Positions 23,331 through 35,836 are shown, numbered from the stretch's first letter. The stretch: DNA of 64,000 nucleotides from Siphonodentalium dalli (GCA_032622095.1 CP136062.1:198717887-198781886); one strand, 5' to 3'. Notes: generated by a model not told the origin, from the letters alone. Numbers and translations are program-made.

Positions 23331-24600
23331 AACTGCTCTCCCTTGTAGTGCCACTGAGCGGCATGAACCCTGTCTCGGGCCGGTGGCCTGAGAGTTAGCT
23401 CGTATAGTGACTCCTGAGACAGTTGCGGCAGTATCCAGGGAGATACTCCACCTGTGGCACGTACGCCTAGACACCGTCAAGTTTCTGCAACGCGGTCTTC
23501 TGGACGTAAATGCTATCAGTGGCCACCCGGACAGCCTAATCGGGTTCAAATCTTGCCAGCATAGCGAGGAGGTTGATGTGGGCAAAGGCCAGCATTGAGG
23601 CCCTCACGTGGGTGTACTGGGGCTGCGAGCCATCGTAGTATGTGAGAATGTGGCCAAAGGGACACCGTTGGGGTGCGCCAACAAGACTGCCGCTTTTACG
23701 GGTGTCACTTACCAAGAAGTCAAGCTCTCCCTGGTCGACCACAAGCCTCCGTGTCAGTCTTTTGTCGTCGACCTTGCTGCCCTGGGTGAACTTGCCTATG
23801 ATGCTGCAGCCTTGATCACGATATTCAGGGAGCCAGACCTCGGTTCGTTTCTCAAAGGTGATGATGGCCTCACGGACATTCAGGCTCTTCGGGAGACCGG
23901 ACTCAACCAGGAAGGCGAGCAGGGGTGCGAGGGGGGGGGGGGCAGCACTGATCTGCGGAATGCCTTCCCAACCAGGCGGGATGACTGGATGGCAGTTAGG
24001 GGCGAACTCCCATTCCTGGACCTCGGCAAAACCAGTGCCTATATCTTGAGGACGGGGGCCGTTTATTGCGACCCGGGTCATGTGGTGGCTGGGTGCCATA
24101 ATCTGTCAAATTGTGGCTTGGCCTCACCATGACCTTGGAATCTGGCCGGGTAGCAGGCTTTCATATCGATGCTGACGACGTCTCTTGTATCGTAGCCCAT
24201 CGCATTCCAAAGGCTTCCATGCTCGACGCAGGCTTTCTGCATGTCATCTCCGAGGTTAGCCGGGGTCGGTTTCCAGCCGTTGTGGTCTTTGGCCACGATA
24301 CTGGCTGCGTGGTTCACACCGAAGGCTCGGTCTGCGAGCGACTAATCGCCCAGAACTCTGCATGCTTCCTGTAGGTTTTGATGAGTCTCCCGTGTCCTGT
24401 AATTGCGGCCGTCTAGCACAAACTGGTCCACATTGAGCTGTCTGTCTTGGCCCCCACAGCAGTCAGACTGCAATCGGCTCGTCCAGTATTGCCCCTCTGA
24501 TTACTTGCCAGACGTCGCTTTCGTAGAAGTTGACCTCCCTGGACTATGGGAAGTGCAGGTCCTTGGACCATGCATGGCCGTTGTGGCAGATGAGCTTTAT
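23300..24600 (-). pseudogene. Protein-primed DNA polymerase B, broken
   Basis: Minus strand. An N-terminal part near 24590-24480 reads ICHNGHAWSKDLHFP and EVNFYESDVWQVIRGAI. Motif A is VVSIDMKACYPA at about 24150-24195. A middle stretch with GKFTQGSKVDDKRLTRRLV (~23770) may be the motif B side. SMLAFAHINLLAMLARF lies at 23550-23600. Motif C is VATDSIYVQ at about 23505-23524, with the second Asp replaced by Ser, as in the DTDS type. In-frame TAG codons at 23536-23538 and 23467-23469 and several frameshifts show it is dead. Family B polymerases primed by a terminal protein replicate linear elements such as Polintons. Confidence 0.7.
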
Positions 24601-24601
24601 A

Positions 24602-27600
24602 TCTATTTTCGAGGCATTTTTGAACTTTTTTCCCGGATTTCTTTTTCACAGGAAATTATGTCTCGCCCTACCTAAGACGTTGCCATGGTCATTTGCCACA
24701 TTTTCCCAAATTTTTCTGACCGAGCAGAGCGGGAATTTCTATTTGACCCACTTTTTCGGACTCGACCCAAAAACTTTTCGGCCCAAAAAGTTCGGCCCAG
24801 GTGGCCATTTTTTAATATGTGACAGTTTGCCACATTTTCCGAAATTTTCCCGACCGAGCAGAGCGAAAACTGGGATTCGACCAACTTTTTCGGACTCGAC
24901 CCAAATTTGTTTCGGCTCAAAATTTTTGGCCGAGGTGGCCATTTAGGACCCCGCACTTGTTTCGGCCAATTTCCGTTCATTTTGGAACTTTGCCTAATTT
25001 CGTGCATTTTGGAACTTTTTTTCTAACTTTTTTTTTTACAGGAAGTTTTGTCTCGCCCTACTTAAGACGTTGCCATGGTCATTTGCCACATTTTCCCAAA
25101 TTTTCCTGACCGAGCAGAGCGGGAATTTCTATTTGACCCACTTTTTGGGACTCGACCCAAAAACTTTTCGGCCCAAAAAGTTCGGCCCAGGTGGCCATTT
25201 TTTAATATGTGACAGTTTGCCACATTTTCCGAAATTTTCCCGACCGAGCAGAGCGAAAACTGGGATTCGACCAACTTTTTCGGACTCGACCCAAATTTTT
25301 TTCGGCCCAAAATTTTTGGCCGAGGTGGCCATTTATGACCCTGCACTTGTTTCGGCCAATTTCCGTTCATTTTCGGACTTTGCCTAATTTCGTGCATTTT
25401 GGAACTTTTTTTCGAACTTTTTTTTTCATAGGAAGTTTTGTCTCGCCCTACTTAAGACGTTGCCATGGTCATTTGCCACATTTCCCCAAATTTTCCTGAC
25501 CGAGCAGAGCGGGAATTTCTATTTGACCCACTTTTTGGGACTCGACCCAAAAACTTTTCGGCCCAAAAAGTTCGACCCAGGTGGCCATTTTTTAATATGT
25601 GACAGTTTGCCACATTTTCCGAAATTTTCCCGACCGAGCAGAGCGAAAACTGGGATTCGACCCACTTTTTCGGACTCGACCCATATTTTTTTTGGCCCAA
25701 TTATTTTGGCCGAGGTGGCCATTTATGACCCCGCACTTGTTTCGGACAATTTTCGTTCATTTTCGGACTTTGCCTAATTTCGTGCATTTTGGAACTTTTT
25801 TTCGAAATTGTTTTTTCATAGGAAGTTTTGTCTCGCCCTACTTAAGACGTTGCCATGGTCATTTGCCACATTTTCCCAAATTTTCCTGACCGAGCAGAGC
25901 GGGAATTTCTATTTGACCCACTTTTTGGGACTCGACCCAAAAACTTTTCGGCCCAAAACGTTCGGCCCAGGTGGCCATTTTTTAATATGTGACAGTTTGC
26001 CACATTTTCCGAAATTTTCCCGACCGAGCAGAGCGAAAACTGGGATTCGATCCACTTTTTCGGACTCGACCCATATTTTTTTCCGCCCAATTTTTTTGGC
26101 CGTGGTGGCCATTTATGACCCCGCACTTGTTTCGGACAATTTCCGTTCATTTTCGGACTTTGCCTAATTTCGTGCATTTTGGAACTTTTTTTCCAAATTG
26201 TTTTTTCATAGGAAGTTTTGTCTCGCCCTACTTAAGACGTTGCCATGGTCATTTGCCACATTTTGCCAAATTTTCCTGACCGAGCAGAGCGGGAATTTCT
26301 ATTTGACCCACTTTTTGGGACTCGACCCAAAAACTTTTCGGCCCAAAAAGTTCGGCCCAGGTGGCCATTTTTTAATATGTGACAGTTTGCCACATTTTCC
26401 GAAATTTTCCCGACCGAGCAGAGCGAAAACTGGGATTCGACCCACTTTTTCGGACTCGACCCAAATTTTTTTCCGCCCACAATTTTTGGCCGAGGTGGCC
26501 ATTTAGGACCCCGCACTTGTTTCGGCCAATTTCCGTTCATTTTCGGACTTTGCCTAATTTCGTGCATTTTGGAACTGTTTTTCGAAATTTATTTTTCACA
26601 AGAAGTTTTGTCTCGCCCTACTTAAGACGTTGCCATGGTCATTTGCCACATTTTCCCAAATTTTCCTGACCGAGCAGAGCGGGAATTTCTATTTGACCCA
26701 CTTTTTGGGACTCGACCCAAAAACTTTTCGGCCCAAAACGTTCGGCCCAGGTGGCCATTTTTTAATATGTGACAGTTTGCCACATTTTCCGAAATTTTCC
26801 CGACCGAGCAGGGCGAAAACTGGGATTCGACGCACTTTTTCGGACTCGACCCAAATTTGTTTCCGCCCAAATTTTTGGCCGAGGTGGCCATTTATGACCC
26901 CGCACTTGTTTCGGCCAATTTCCGTTCATTTTCGGACTTTGCCTAATTTCGTGCATTTTGGAACTGTTTTTCGAATTTTTTTTTCATAGGAAGTTTTGTC
27001 TCGCCCTACTTAAGACGTTGCCATGGTCATTTGCCACATTTTGCCAAATTTTCCTGACCGAGCAGAGCGGGAATTTCTATTTGACCCACTTTTTGGGACT
27101 CGACCCAAAAACTTTTCAGCCCAAAAAGTTCGACCCAGGTGGCCATTTTTTAATATGTGACAGTTTGCCACATTTTCCGAAATTTTCCCGACCGAGCAGA
27201 GCGAAAACTGGGATTCGACCCACTTTTTCGGACTCGACCCATATTTTTTTCGGCCCAATTATTTTGGCCGAGGTGGCCATTTATGACCCCGCACTTGTTT
27301 CGGACAATTTCCGTTCATTTTCGGACTTTGCCTAATTTCGTGCATTTTGGAACTTTTTTTCGAAATTGTTTTTTCATAGGAAGTTTTGTCTCGCCCTACT
27401 TAAGACGTTGCCATGGTCATTTGCCACATTTTCCCAAATTTTCCTGACCGAGCAGAGCGGGAATTTCTATTTGACCCACTTTTTGGGACTCGACCCAAAA
27501 ACTTTTCGGCCCAAAAAGTTCGGCCCAGGTGGCCATTTTTTAATATGTGACAGTTTGCCACATTTTCCGAAATTTTCCCGACCGAGCAGAGCGAAAACTG

Positions 27601-30600
27601 GGATTCGACCAACTTTTTCGGACTCGACCCAAATTTGTTTCGGCTCAAAATTTTTGGCCGAGGTGGCCATTTAGGACCCCGCACTTGTTTCGGCCAATTT
27701 CCGTTCATTTTGGAACTTTGCCTAATTTCGTGCATTTTGGAACTTTTTTTCTAACTTTTTTTTTTACAGGAAGTTTTGTCTCGCCCTACTTAAGACGTTG
27801 CCATGGTCATTTGCCACATTTTCCCAAATTTTCCTGACCGAGCAGAGCGGGAATTTCTATTTGACCCACTTTTTGGGACTCGACCCAAAAACTTTTCGGC
27901 CCAAAAAGTTCGGCCCAGGTGGCCATTTTTTAATATGTGACAGTTTGCCACATTTTCCGAAATTTTCCCGACCGAGCAGAGCGAAAACTGGGATTCGACC
28001 AATTTTTTCGGACTCGACCCAAATTTTTTTCGGCCCAAAATTTTTGGCCGAGGTGGCCATTTATGACCCCGCACTTGTTTCGGCCAATTTCCGTTCATTT
28101 TCGGACTTTGCCTAATTTCGTGCATTTTGGAACTGTTTTTCGAATTTTTTTTTCATAGGAAGTTTTGTCTCGCCCTACTTAAGACGTTGCCATGGTCATT
28201 TGCCACATTTCCCCAAATTTTCCTGACCGAGCAGAGCGGGAATTTCTATTTGACCCACTTTTTGGGACTCGACCCAAAAACTTTTCGGCCCAAAAAGTTC
28301 GACCCAGGTGGCCATTTTTTAATATGTGACAGTTTGCCACATTTTCCGAAATTTTCCCGACCGAGCAGAGCGAAAACTGGGATTCGACCCACTTTTTCGG
28401 ACTCGACCCATATTTTTTTTGGCCCAATTATTTTGGCCGAGGTGGCCATTTATGACCCCGCACTTGTTTCGGACAATTTTCGTTCATTTTCGGACTTTGC
28501 CTAATTTCGTGCATTTTGGAACTTTTTTTCGAAATTGTTTTTTCATAGGAAGTTTTGTCTCGCCCTACTTAAGACGTTGCCATGGTCATTTGCCACATTT
28601 TCCCAAATTTTCCTGACCGAGCAGAGCGGGAATTTCTATTTGACCCACTTTTTGGGACTCGACCCAAAAACTTTTCGGCCCAAAACGTTCGGCCCAGGTG
28701 GCCATTTTTTAATATGTGACAGTTTGCCACATTTTCCGAAATTTTCCCGACCGAGCAGAGCGAAAACTGGGATTCGATCCACTTTTTCGGACTCGACCCA
28801 TATTTTTTTCCGCCCAATTTTTTTGGCCGTGGTGGCCATTTATGACCCCGCACTTGTTTCGGACAATTTCCGTTCATTTTCGGACTTTGCCTAATTTCGT
28901 GCATTTTGGAACTTTTTTTCCAAATTGTTTTTTCATAGGAAGTTTTGTCTCGCCCTACTTAAGACGTTGCCATGGTCATTTGCCACATTTTGCCAAATTT
29001 TCCTGACCGAGCAGAGCGGGAATTTCTATTTGACCCACTTTTTGGGACTCGACCCAAAAACTTTTCGGCCCAAAAAGTTCGGCCCAGGTGGCCATTTTTT
29101 AATATGTGACAGTTTGCCACATTTTCCGAAATTTTCCCGACCGAGCAGAGCGAAAACTGGGATTCGACCCACTTTTTCGGACTCGACCCAAATTTTTTTC
29201 CGCCCACAATTTTTGGCCGAGGTGGCCATTTAGGACCCCGCACTTGTTTCGGCCAATTTCCGTTCATTTTCGGACTTTGCCTAATTTCGTGCATTTTGGA
29301 ACTGTTTTTCGAAATTTATTTTTCACAAGAAGTTTTGTCTCGCCCTACTTAAGACGTTGCCATGGTCATTTGCCACATTTTCCCAAATTTTCCTGACCGA
29401 GCAGAGCGGGAATTTCTATTTGACCCACTTTTTGGGACTCGACCCAAAAACTTTTCGGCCCAAAACGTTCGGCCCAGGTGGCCATTTTTTAATATGTGAC
29501 AGTTTGCCACATTTTCCGAAATTTTCCCGACCGAGCAGGGCGAAAACTGGGATTCGACGCACTTTTTCGGACTCGACCCAAATTTGTTTCCGCCCAAATT
29601 TTTGGCCGAGGTGGCCATTTATGACCCCGCACTTGTTTCGGCCAATTTCCGTTCATTTTCGGACTTTGCCTAATTTCGTGCATTTTGGAACTGTTTTTCG
29701 AATTTTTTTTTCATAGGAAGTTTTGTCTCGCCCTACTTAAGACGTTGCCATGGTCATTTGCCACATTTTGCCAAATTTTCCTGACCGAGCAGAGCGGGAA
29801 TTTCTATTTGACCCACTTTTTGGGACTCGACCCAAAAACTTTTCAGCCCAAAAAGTTCGACCCAGGTGGCCATTTTTTAATATGTGACAGTTTGCCACAT
29901 TTTCCGAAATTTTCCCGACCGAGCAGAGCGAAAACTGGGATTCGACCCACTTTTTCGGACTCGACCCATATTTTTTTCGGCCCAATTATTTTGGCCGAGG
30001 TGGCCATTTATGACCCCCGCACTTGTTTCGGACAATTTCCGTTCATTTTCGGACTTTGCCTAATTTCGTGCATTTTGGAACTTTTTTTCGAAATTGTTTT
30101 TTCATAGGAAGTTTTGTCTCGCCCTACTTAAGACGTTGCCATGGTCATTTGCCACATTTTCCCAAATTTTCCTGACCGAGCAGAGCGGGAATTTCTATTT
30201 GACCCACTTTTTGGGACTCGACCCAAAAACTTTTCGGCCCAAAACGTTCGGCCCAGGTGGCCATTTTTTAATATGTGACAGTTTGCCACATTTTCCGAAA
30301 TTTTCCCGACCGAGCAGAGCGAAAACTGGGATTCGATCCACTTTTTCGGACTCGACCCATATTTTTTTCCGCCCAATTTTTTTGGCCGTGGTGGCCATTT
30401 ATGACCCCGCACTTGTTTCGGACAATTTCCGTTCATTTTCGGACTTTGCCTAATTTCGTGCATTTTGGAACTTTTTTTCCAAATTGTTTTTTCATAGGAA
30501 GTTTTGTCTCGCCCTACTTAAGACGTTGCCATGGTCATTTGCCACATTTTGCCAAATTTTCCTGACCGAGCAGAGCGGGAATTTCTATTTGACCCACTTT

Positions 30601-32500
30601 TTGGGACTCGACCCAAAAACTTTTCGGCCCAAAAAGTTCGGCCCAGGTGGCCATTTTTTAATATGTGACAGTTTGCCACATTTTCCGAAATTTTCCCGAC
30701 CGAGCAGAGCGAAAACTGGGATTCGACCCACTTTTTCGGACTCGACCCAAATTTGTTTCCGCCCACAATTTTTGGCCGAGGTGGCCATTTAGGACCCCGC
30801 ACTTGTTTCGGCCAATTTCCGTTCATTTTCGGACTTTGCCTAATTTCGTGCATTTTGGAACTGTTTTTCGAAATTTATTTTTCACAGGAAGTTTTGTCTC
30901 GCCCTACTTAAGACGTTGCCATGGTCATTTGCCACATTTTCCCAAATTTTCCTGACCGAGCAGAGCGGGAATTTCTATTTGACCCACTTTTTGGGACTCG
31001 ACCCAAAAACTTTTCGGCCCAAAACGTTCGGCCCAGGTGGCCATTTTTTAATATGTGACAGTTTGCCACATTTTCCGAAATTTTCCCGACCGAGCAGAGC
31101 GAAAACTGGGATTCGACGCACTTTTTCGGACTCGACCCAAATTTGTTTCCGCCCAAATTTTTGGCCGAGGTGGCCATTTATGACCCCGCACTTGTTTCGG
31201 CCAATTTCCGTTCATTTTCGGACTTTGCCTAATTTCGTGCATTTTGGAACTGTTTTTCGAATTTTTTTTTCATAGGAAGTTTTGTCTCGCCCTACTTAAG
31301 ACGTTGCCATGGTCATTTGCCACATTTTGCCAAATTTTCCTGACCGAGCAGAGCGGGAATTTCTATTTGACCCACTTTTTGGGACTCGACCCAAAAACTT
31401 TTCAGCCCAAAAAGTTCGACCCAGGTGGCCATTTTTTAATATGTGACAGTTTGCCACATTTTCCGAAATTTTCCCGACCGAGCAGAGCGAAAACTGGGAT
31501 TCGACCCACTTTTTCGGACTCGACCCATATTTTTTTCGGCCCAATTATTTTGGCCGAGGTGGCCATTTATGACCCCGCACTTGTTTCGGACAATTTCCGT
31601 TCATTTTCGGACTTTGCCTAATTTCGTGCATTTTGGAACTTTTTTTCGAAATTGTTTTTTCATAGGAAGTTTTGTCTCGCCCTACTTAAGACGTTGCCAT
31701 TGTCATTTGCCACATTTTGCCAAATTTTCCTGACCGAGCAGAGCGGGAATTTCTATTTGACCCACTTTTTGGGACTCGACCCAAAAACTTTTCGGCCCAA
31801 AACGTTCGGCCCAGGTGGCCATTTTTTAATATGTGACAGTTTGCCACATTTTCCGAAATTTTCCCGACCGAGCAGAGCGAAAACTGGGATTCGACCCACT
31901 TTTTCGGACTCGACCCAAATTTGTTTCCGCCCACAATTTTTGGCCGAGGTGGCCATTTAGGACCCCGCACTTGTTTCGGCCAATTTCCGTTCATTTTCGG
32001 ACTTTGCCTAATTTCGTGCATTTTGGAACTGTTTTTCGAATTTTTTTTTCACAGGAAGTTTTGTCTCGCCCTACTTAAGACGTTGCCATGGTCATTTGCC
32101 ACATTTTCCCAAATTTTCCTGACCGAGCAGAGCGGGAATTTCTATTTGACCCACTTTTTGGGACTCGACCCAAAAACTTTTCGGCCCAAAACGTTCGGCC
32201 CAGGTGGCCATTTTTTAATATGTGACAGTTTGCCACATTTTCCGAAATTTTCCCGACCGAGCAGAGCGAAAACTGGGATTCGACGCACTTTTTCGGACTC
32301 GACCCAAATTTGTTTCCGCCCAAAATGTTTGGCCGAGGTGGCCATTTATGACCCCGCACTTGTTTCGGCCAATTTCCGTTCATTTTCGGACTTTGCCTAA
32401 TTTCGTGCATTTTGGAACTTTGTTTCCAAAATTGTTTTTCACATGAAATTTTGTCTCGCCCTACGTAAGACGTTGCCATGGTCATTTGCCACATTTTCCC
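24602..32500. repeat. Satellite array, ~390-bp units, higher-order structure
   Basis: Twenty full units and partial ends; the TCTCGCCCTA word marks starts at 24661, 25051, 25441, 25831, 26221, 26611, about 27000, 27389 and onward every 388-390 bp. Each unit is itself an old dimer: two related halves offset by about 132 bp (gccacattttcc then ccgaccgagcagagcg, ctcgaccca, ggtggccattt). Unit variants repeat in the order 1-7, 1-7, 4-7, 5-6; the seven-unit block recurs at exactly 2728 bp with near identity. Long open frames on both strands repeat with every unit and are by-products. No independent gene is supported. Confidence 0.92.
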
Positions 32501-32556
32501 AAATTTTTTGAATAAGGAATAAGGAATAAGGAATAAGTAACTAAATTCACGCTGCT
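32330..32556 (+). repeat. Right terminal inverted repeat of the Polinton
   Basis: The last satellite unit merges into the terminal repeat. After cccaaatttttt come four GAATAAG-type words, then AAATTCACGCTGCT at the end. The left end has three such words, so this short repeat has changed in number. Confidence 0.75.
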
Positions 32557-32853
32557 TGGAAAAGAGGCATATATATGCATATAGATACAGTGAAAAGTGT
32601 CGAATTGCCTTTCGAAATCCTAGCTAACATAGACGGCGTAGTTATCTCAGAGTTACATTCACACCAAAGAACACGTCTGAAAGATAATCACCAGAATGGC
32701 TGTCAAAATGAAGATAATGCATGTATTTCTTTAACAAATAATGCAAATGTGAAGAGCAATTTAAAAATATCGTTTAACGGGGACATAAGTCTAACCCCAA
32801 AACATCCATACTTCCCCTACTGTGTTTATTCGTTGGTACATAAGCCAACTCAC

Positions 32854-32985
32854 CGAGGCTTTCTGGTGAAATCGAGCCATCCTCAACGCAGCACTTCTGG
32901 CCAGCGCATAGGGTATTGCTGTGAGGACTAATACCGGTACCACGTCCACACCACGTGAGGCACTGACCTCCCACCAACGCGCACC
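32854..32985 (-). CDS. SPH1 exon: six-cysteine defensin/clip-like module 2
   Basis: Exon of 132 bp with phase 1 at both ends, so it can be added or lost without breaking the frame. The acceptor follows a long pyrimidine run and ends in tatag; the donor is gtgagt. The cysteine spacing is C-x6-C-x3-C-x13-C-x4-CC, with LVGGQC, LTWC, TLC and GQKCC. This is the spacing described for big defensins and is close to beta-defensins; arthropod clip domains also end in CC and share that topology. The position, before the propeptide of an S1 domain, fits a clip-like regulatory module. A separate secreted peptide is possible but less likely, because there is no local start or stop and the phase fits the next exon. 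Confidence 0.68.
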
Positions 32986-33397
32986 CTATATTCGTATAAA
33001 AAAAAAGAAATAAAACAAAAACAAACAAATATATTTTATGAAGATTATTTTGCCAATATAAAATAGTGATTTAAAGGCTCGTATAAATTTCAAGGTTCAA
33101 TATAACCTAGCAAGTTTTTTTTCTTTTCCCGATTTGTACAATATGTACTGGTTATTTAAGAAATAAAGACAGAACCTTCGCGTCGTCCTGCAATCAGATT
33201 CTCTGTTGTCATATTCTACTAATCACTATAATGTGCCATGTATTTATTTCTTTTGTAATTCGACAACATGATTTGGTCGATATTGTAGTAAATGCTATGC
33301 CGATTTTGTTTTTTAGAAACCCACTATAATAGTCCAGATTTTAGGTATCATTTTCCACCAGAAAGCTCGTCTCTTCAAATTGTAACTTCACCGTTAA
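32986..33397. other. SPH1 intron, nothing recognised
   Basis: T/A-rich intron flank; it holds the polypyrimidine tract of the 32985 acceptor (on the minus strand) and no other feature I can support. Confidence 0.4.
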
Positions 33398-33565
33398 AGG
33401 TACACAATCCAATTCGATGGTCCCCGTATCATCATATTCAAACAACAACATTTCTTCAAAAGAGGCTTTAGTTATCAGAATCGATTATTGCACACAAAAA
33501 TTATTTCAACTCCAGTATAAAATTTGCCAAAAGGTGTTATAATTACTGTATATCAACATTTTAAC
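33398..33565. repeat. Partial copy of the AGGTACTCAATCC TTAA MITE
   Basis: Starts AGGTACACAATCC after TTAA (33394-33397) and shares the acaacatttcttcaaaa and ttatcagaatc blocks with 34380. No second end found. Confidence 0.55.
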
Positions 33566-33621
33566 TTTGAAAATTAACTAAGGTGCATATAATAAAAAGT
33601 ATACCTATATGTATATATATA

Positions 33622-33783
33622 CAGTAATTTGATTGAATACCTGAAGCATCTTATATATGAGTGTCTGGAAAGACATGTCGAATTTTCAGTTTTTCACTCG
33701 CGGTGCACATGTAAGCAGTGAGTGAAACTACGATATTTATTTCCAGACTCTCATGAGATATTTCGGTATTCAAACAAAAACTG
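33622..33783. mobile_element. Short MITE with TA target
   Basis: A 162-bp element with ends CAGTAATTTGATTGAATACC and a similar inverted end (GGTATTCAAACAAAAACTG), flanked by TA. Arms pair over about 45 bp with mismatches. Confidence 0.55.
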
Positions 33784-34379
33784 TATTCTCTATTTATCCG
33801 GACTCGATCTGCATGCCAATATAGGGGGAGGGAATTAAGGTAAATGGTGATTGCCCGTTAACTATGAAGAAATGGTTGACAAATAGCGCATGTTATTCAC
33901 AAACGATAAATGCAGTTTTGTAAAGGCAAATGGGATACCTGTCTTATTACTCATGCTATATACGCTAAACTGGCATGTTTTGTTGAATCAGTGACACATT
34001 GTTTTGCTAACGTTATCATTAAACGTCATGTGTGTAGTGCTTTCCCCACGAACAAGCAACTGATTACAGTCTGTAAACCAACTGTGCACTTTAACAAGAA
34101 TGTTGAGTGTCTGAGTTGCTATTATTGCTCGAGATTTTACAAACAAAATACATTTACCAAAATTTGCCAAAATAGCATCTCAGATTGTTAGAAATATATT
34201 CACAGACAATGGCATCCACTACAGGTCGTAAGAAATGGGTTTTTTGATGTGCCATCACCCCTGATTACGAGAATATACCAACAAACTTTGTTACCCGAGC
34301 TCTCGGACAAATAGTTATGATTAGGTTTTCGGGTTTTCAACAAAACTCACAATTACATCATATAGTTAAAGGTACTCAG

Positions 34380-34790
34380 TCAGATCAGAGGGTCCCCATA
34401 TCATCAAGATACAACAACATTTCTTCAAAATACGCTTTAGTTATCAGAATCTACTGTCAACTATGGTATCAAATTTCCCAAAACGTGTTATTTTCAACAT
34501 TTTGTTCAATGAAATATCACCGTATTATATATACCACTCGAGTATTGACAAAAATTTGCCGTATTACCACTTGTTTTTAGAGTTATCCATCTTCATCCGC
34601 AATTATGTCCTAGACCATCCTTTTAACGGCGTGTTTCTGGACCACAAACAATTGAAATAACAAACTTCAAAAATCGAGATCTGATTACTCTGAGCGTTGA
34701 TGGGTAGGTTCCTCGACTCGAACGAAATATTTTTTTTACCCCCGAAGCCAAAGAAATAGTAATTTAGGGGTGTTTAATCGGATTGAGTAC
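34380..34790. mobile_element. Near-complete AGGTACTCAATCC MITE
   Basis: Left end AGGTACTCAGTCAGATCAG after TTAA (34376-34379); right end an inverted ATCGGATTGAGTAC. The right TTAA is lost. Its body matches both arms of the split copy at 9326-12556, which identifies where the fold-back element inserted there. 33784-34379 holds nothing else recognisable. Confidence 0.6.
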
Positions 34791-35836
34791 AACACAACCG
34801 CGGCAAACAGAATCATATCAACTTTAATGCAGTGGGAAAACGATTGTCTCACAATCGGACTCGTTTCGTCAATTCTGCAATTCGTGATTCTTATGAGTAG
34901 AACATGTTCATTACGAGAAAGGTGTCTAATATATACGGGCATATATACTACGAAAGGTTATACGTATATATCAACTGTTTCAACATTTCACTCAGAACTT
35001 GAGGTAAACGCTTTTTATTGTTACCATGTCAGGAAATATATTGTTAACAAGTAGCCCTCTTTGTTGTATAGATCCATTTTATATCCATGCATGTTTCCGT
35101 TCATATTCTGGCACCTTACGGTTTTCTACGACGAAATGCCCACAAAAACATGCCGTGCAAACTTGCGATTGTGGGAATGTACGTATCTTGGTGAAATGTA
35201 TGTTTGTCACTATTTTATGACATATCTCAATAATAAAAACACGAGTAGGATCTGTCGCGATTTTTCTCCCAGACCCCTTGGCCGTTTTAAACCGAATTTG
35301 GTGTGGTGCATGACTCGGGGTAACGTCGTTAGTTTTTTTTTTCATTAAAAAAAGAAATTTAAAAGAAAAAAAGAAATTTTAAATTAATTTGTGCAAGAGT
35401 CCGACCCTCCCCCCCCCCCCCCCCCACACACACGACGCTGAATAAAAGCCCCATAATGGATCCTGTTTCGTGCAGCTAGTTTAATAACGCTGTATGTTGG
35501 TTGTTGCAAAACATATTTCTGTTCAAGTCGTTTTGCAAACACCAGCGCATTCATTACTAAAATATTTCTAAAGTTTCATGCATATACTGGCTCTGTCTCA
35601 AACCGCTCGTAACTTACACCGCGAAATGGTAACTTACACCGCGAAATGGTAACTTTAGAAAAAAAATAACGGTTCTTTCTCTTATAACAGCATCATTTTG
35701 GCCCATCATAATCGTATTAATTCAACAGAACCATCATTGCATATTTGCAAGACCAAACGTTTGCTCAGTAATACATGATCCAGTCGAATTGTAAGAGTTG
35801 ACTGCCATGCATGCATGTGGTCGAATAATTAATTAC
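34791..35836. other. SPH1 intron with old repeat and homopolymer
   Basis: About 34980-35050 carries the GCTTTTTATTGTTACCATGTC core of the dispersed repeat also seen near 545 and 47465. A C-tract lies at about 35408-35426, and a 22-bp direct duplication (aacttacaccgcgaaatggt) at 35610-35652. No coding exon recognised. Confidence 0.35.

Larger units (their letters stand above)
19149..32556. mobile_element. Polinton (Maverick) element, decayed, 13.4 kb
   Basis: Terminal inverted repeats start AGCAGCGTGAATTT at 19149 and end with its complement at 32556. They run through an ATTCCTTATTCCTTATTC stretch into satellite-like sequence, about 235 bp in all. A 9-bp direct repeat TGGAAAAGA flanks the element (19140-19148, 32557-32565). 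Inside lie a Polinton-type integrase (plus strand) and a protein-primed PolB with helicase and HNH motifs (minus strand), convergent. All genes carry stops and frameshifts. No capsid, packaging ATPase or protease gene is recognised; the right 7.9 kb is satellite. Polintons normally show 6-bp duplications, so the 9-bp match is unusual. Lies in an SPH1 intron. Confidence 0.8.

Noticed and set aside
24672-32494. Dozens of 67-159-codon open frames on both strands
   Set aside because: They recur with every ~390-bp satellite unit on both strands and overlap each other; they come from the repeat, not from selection for protein.
24602-32500. Regular direct repeats as a CRISPR array
   Set aside because: The whole 390-bp unit is conserved with no short repeat/unique spacer alternation, no cas genes, and the setting is an animal gene intron.
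32575-32931. 118-codon plus-strand frame
   Set aside because: It is the antisense of the SPH1 six-cysteine exon and has no signature of its own.
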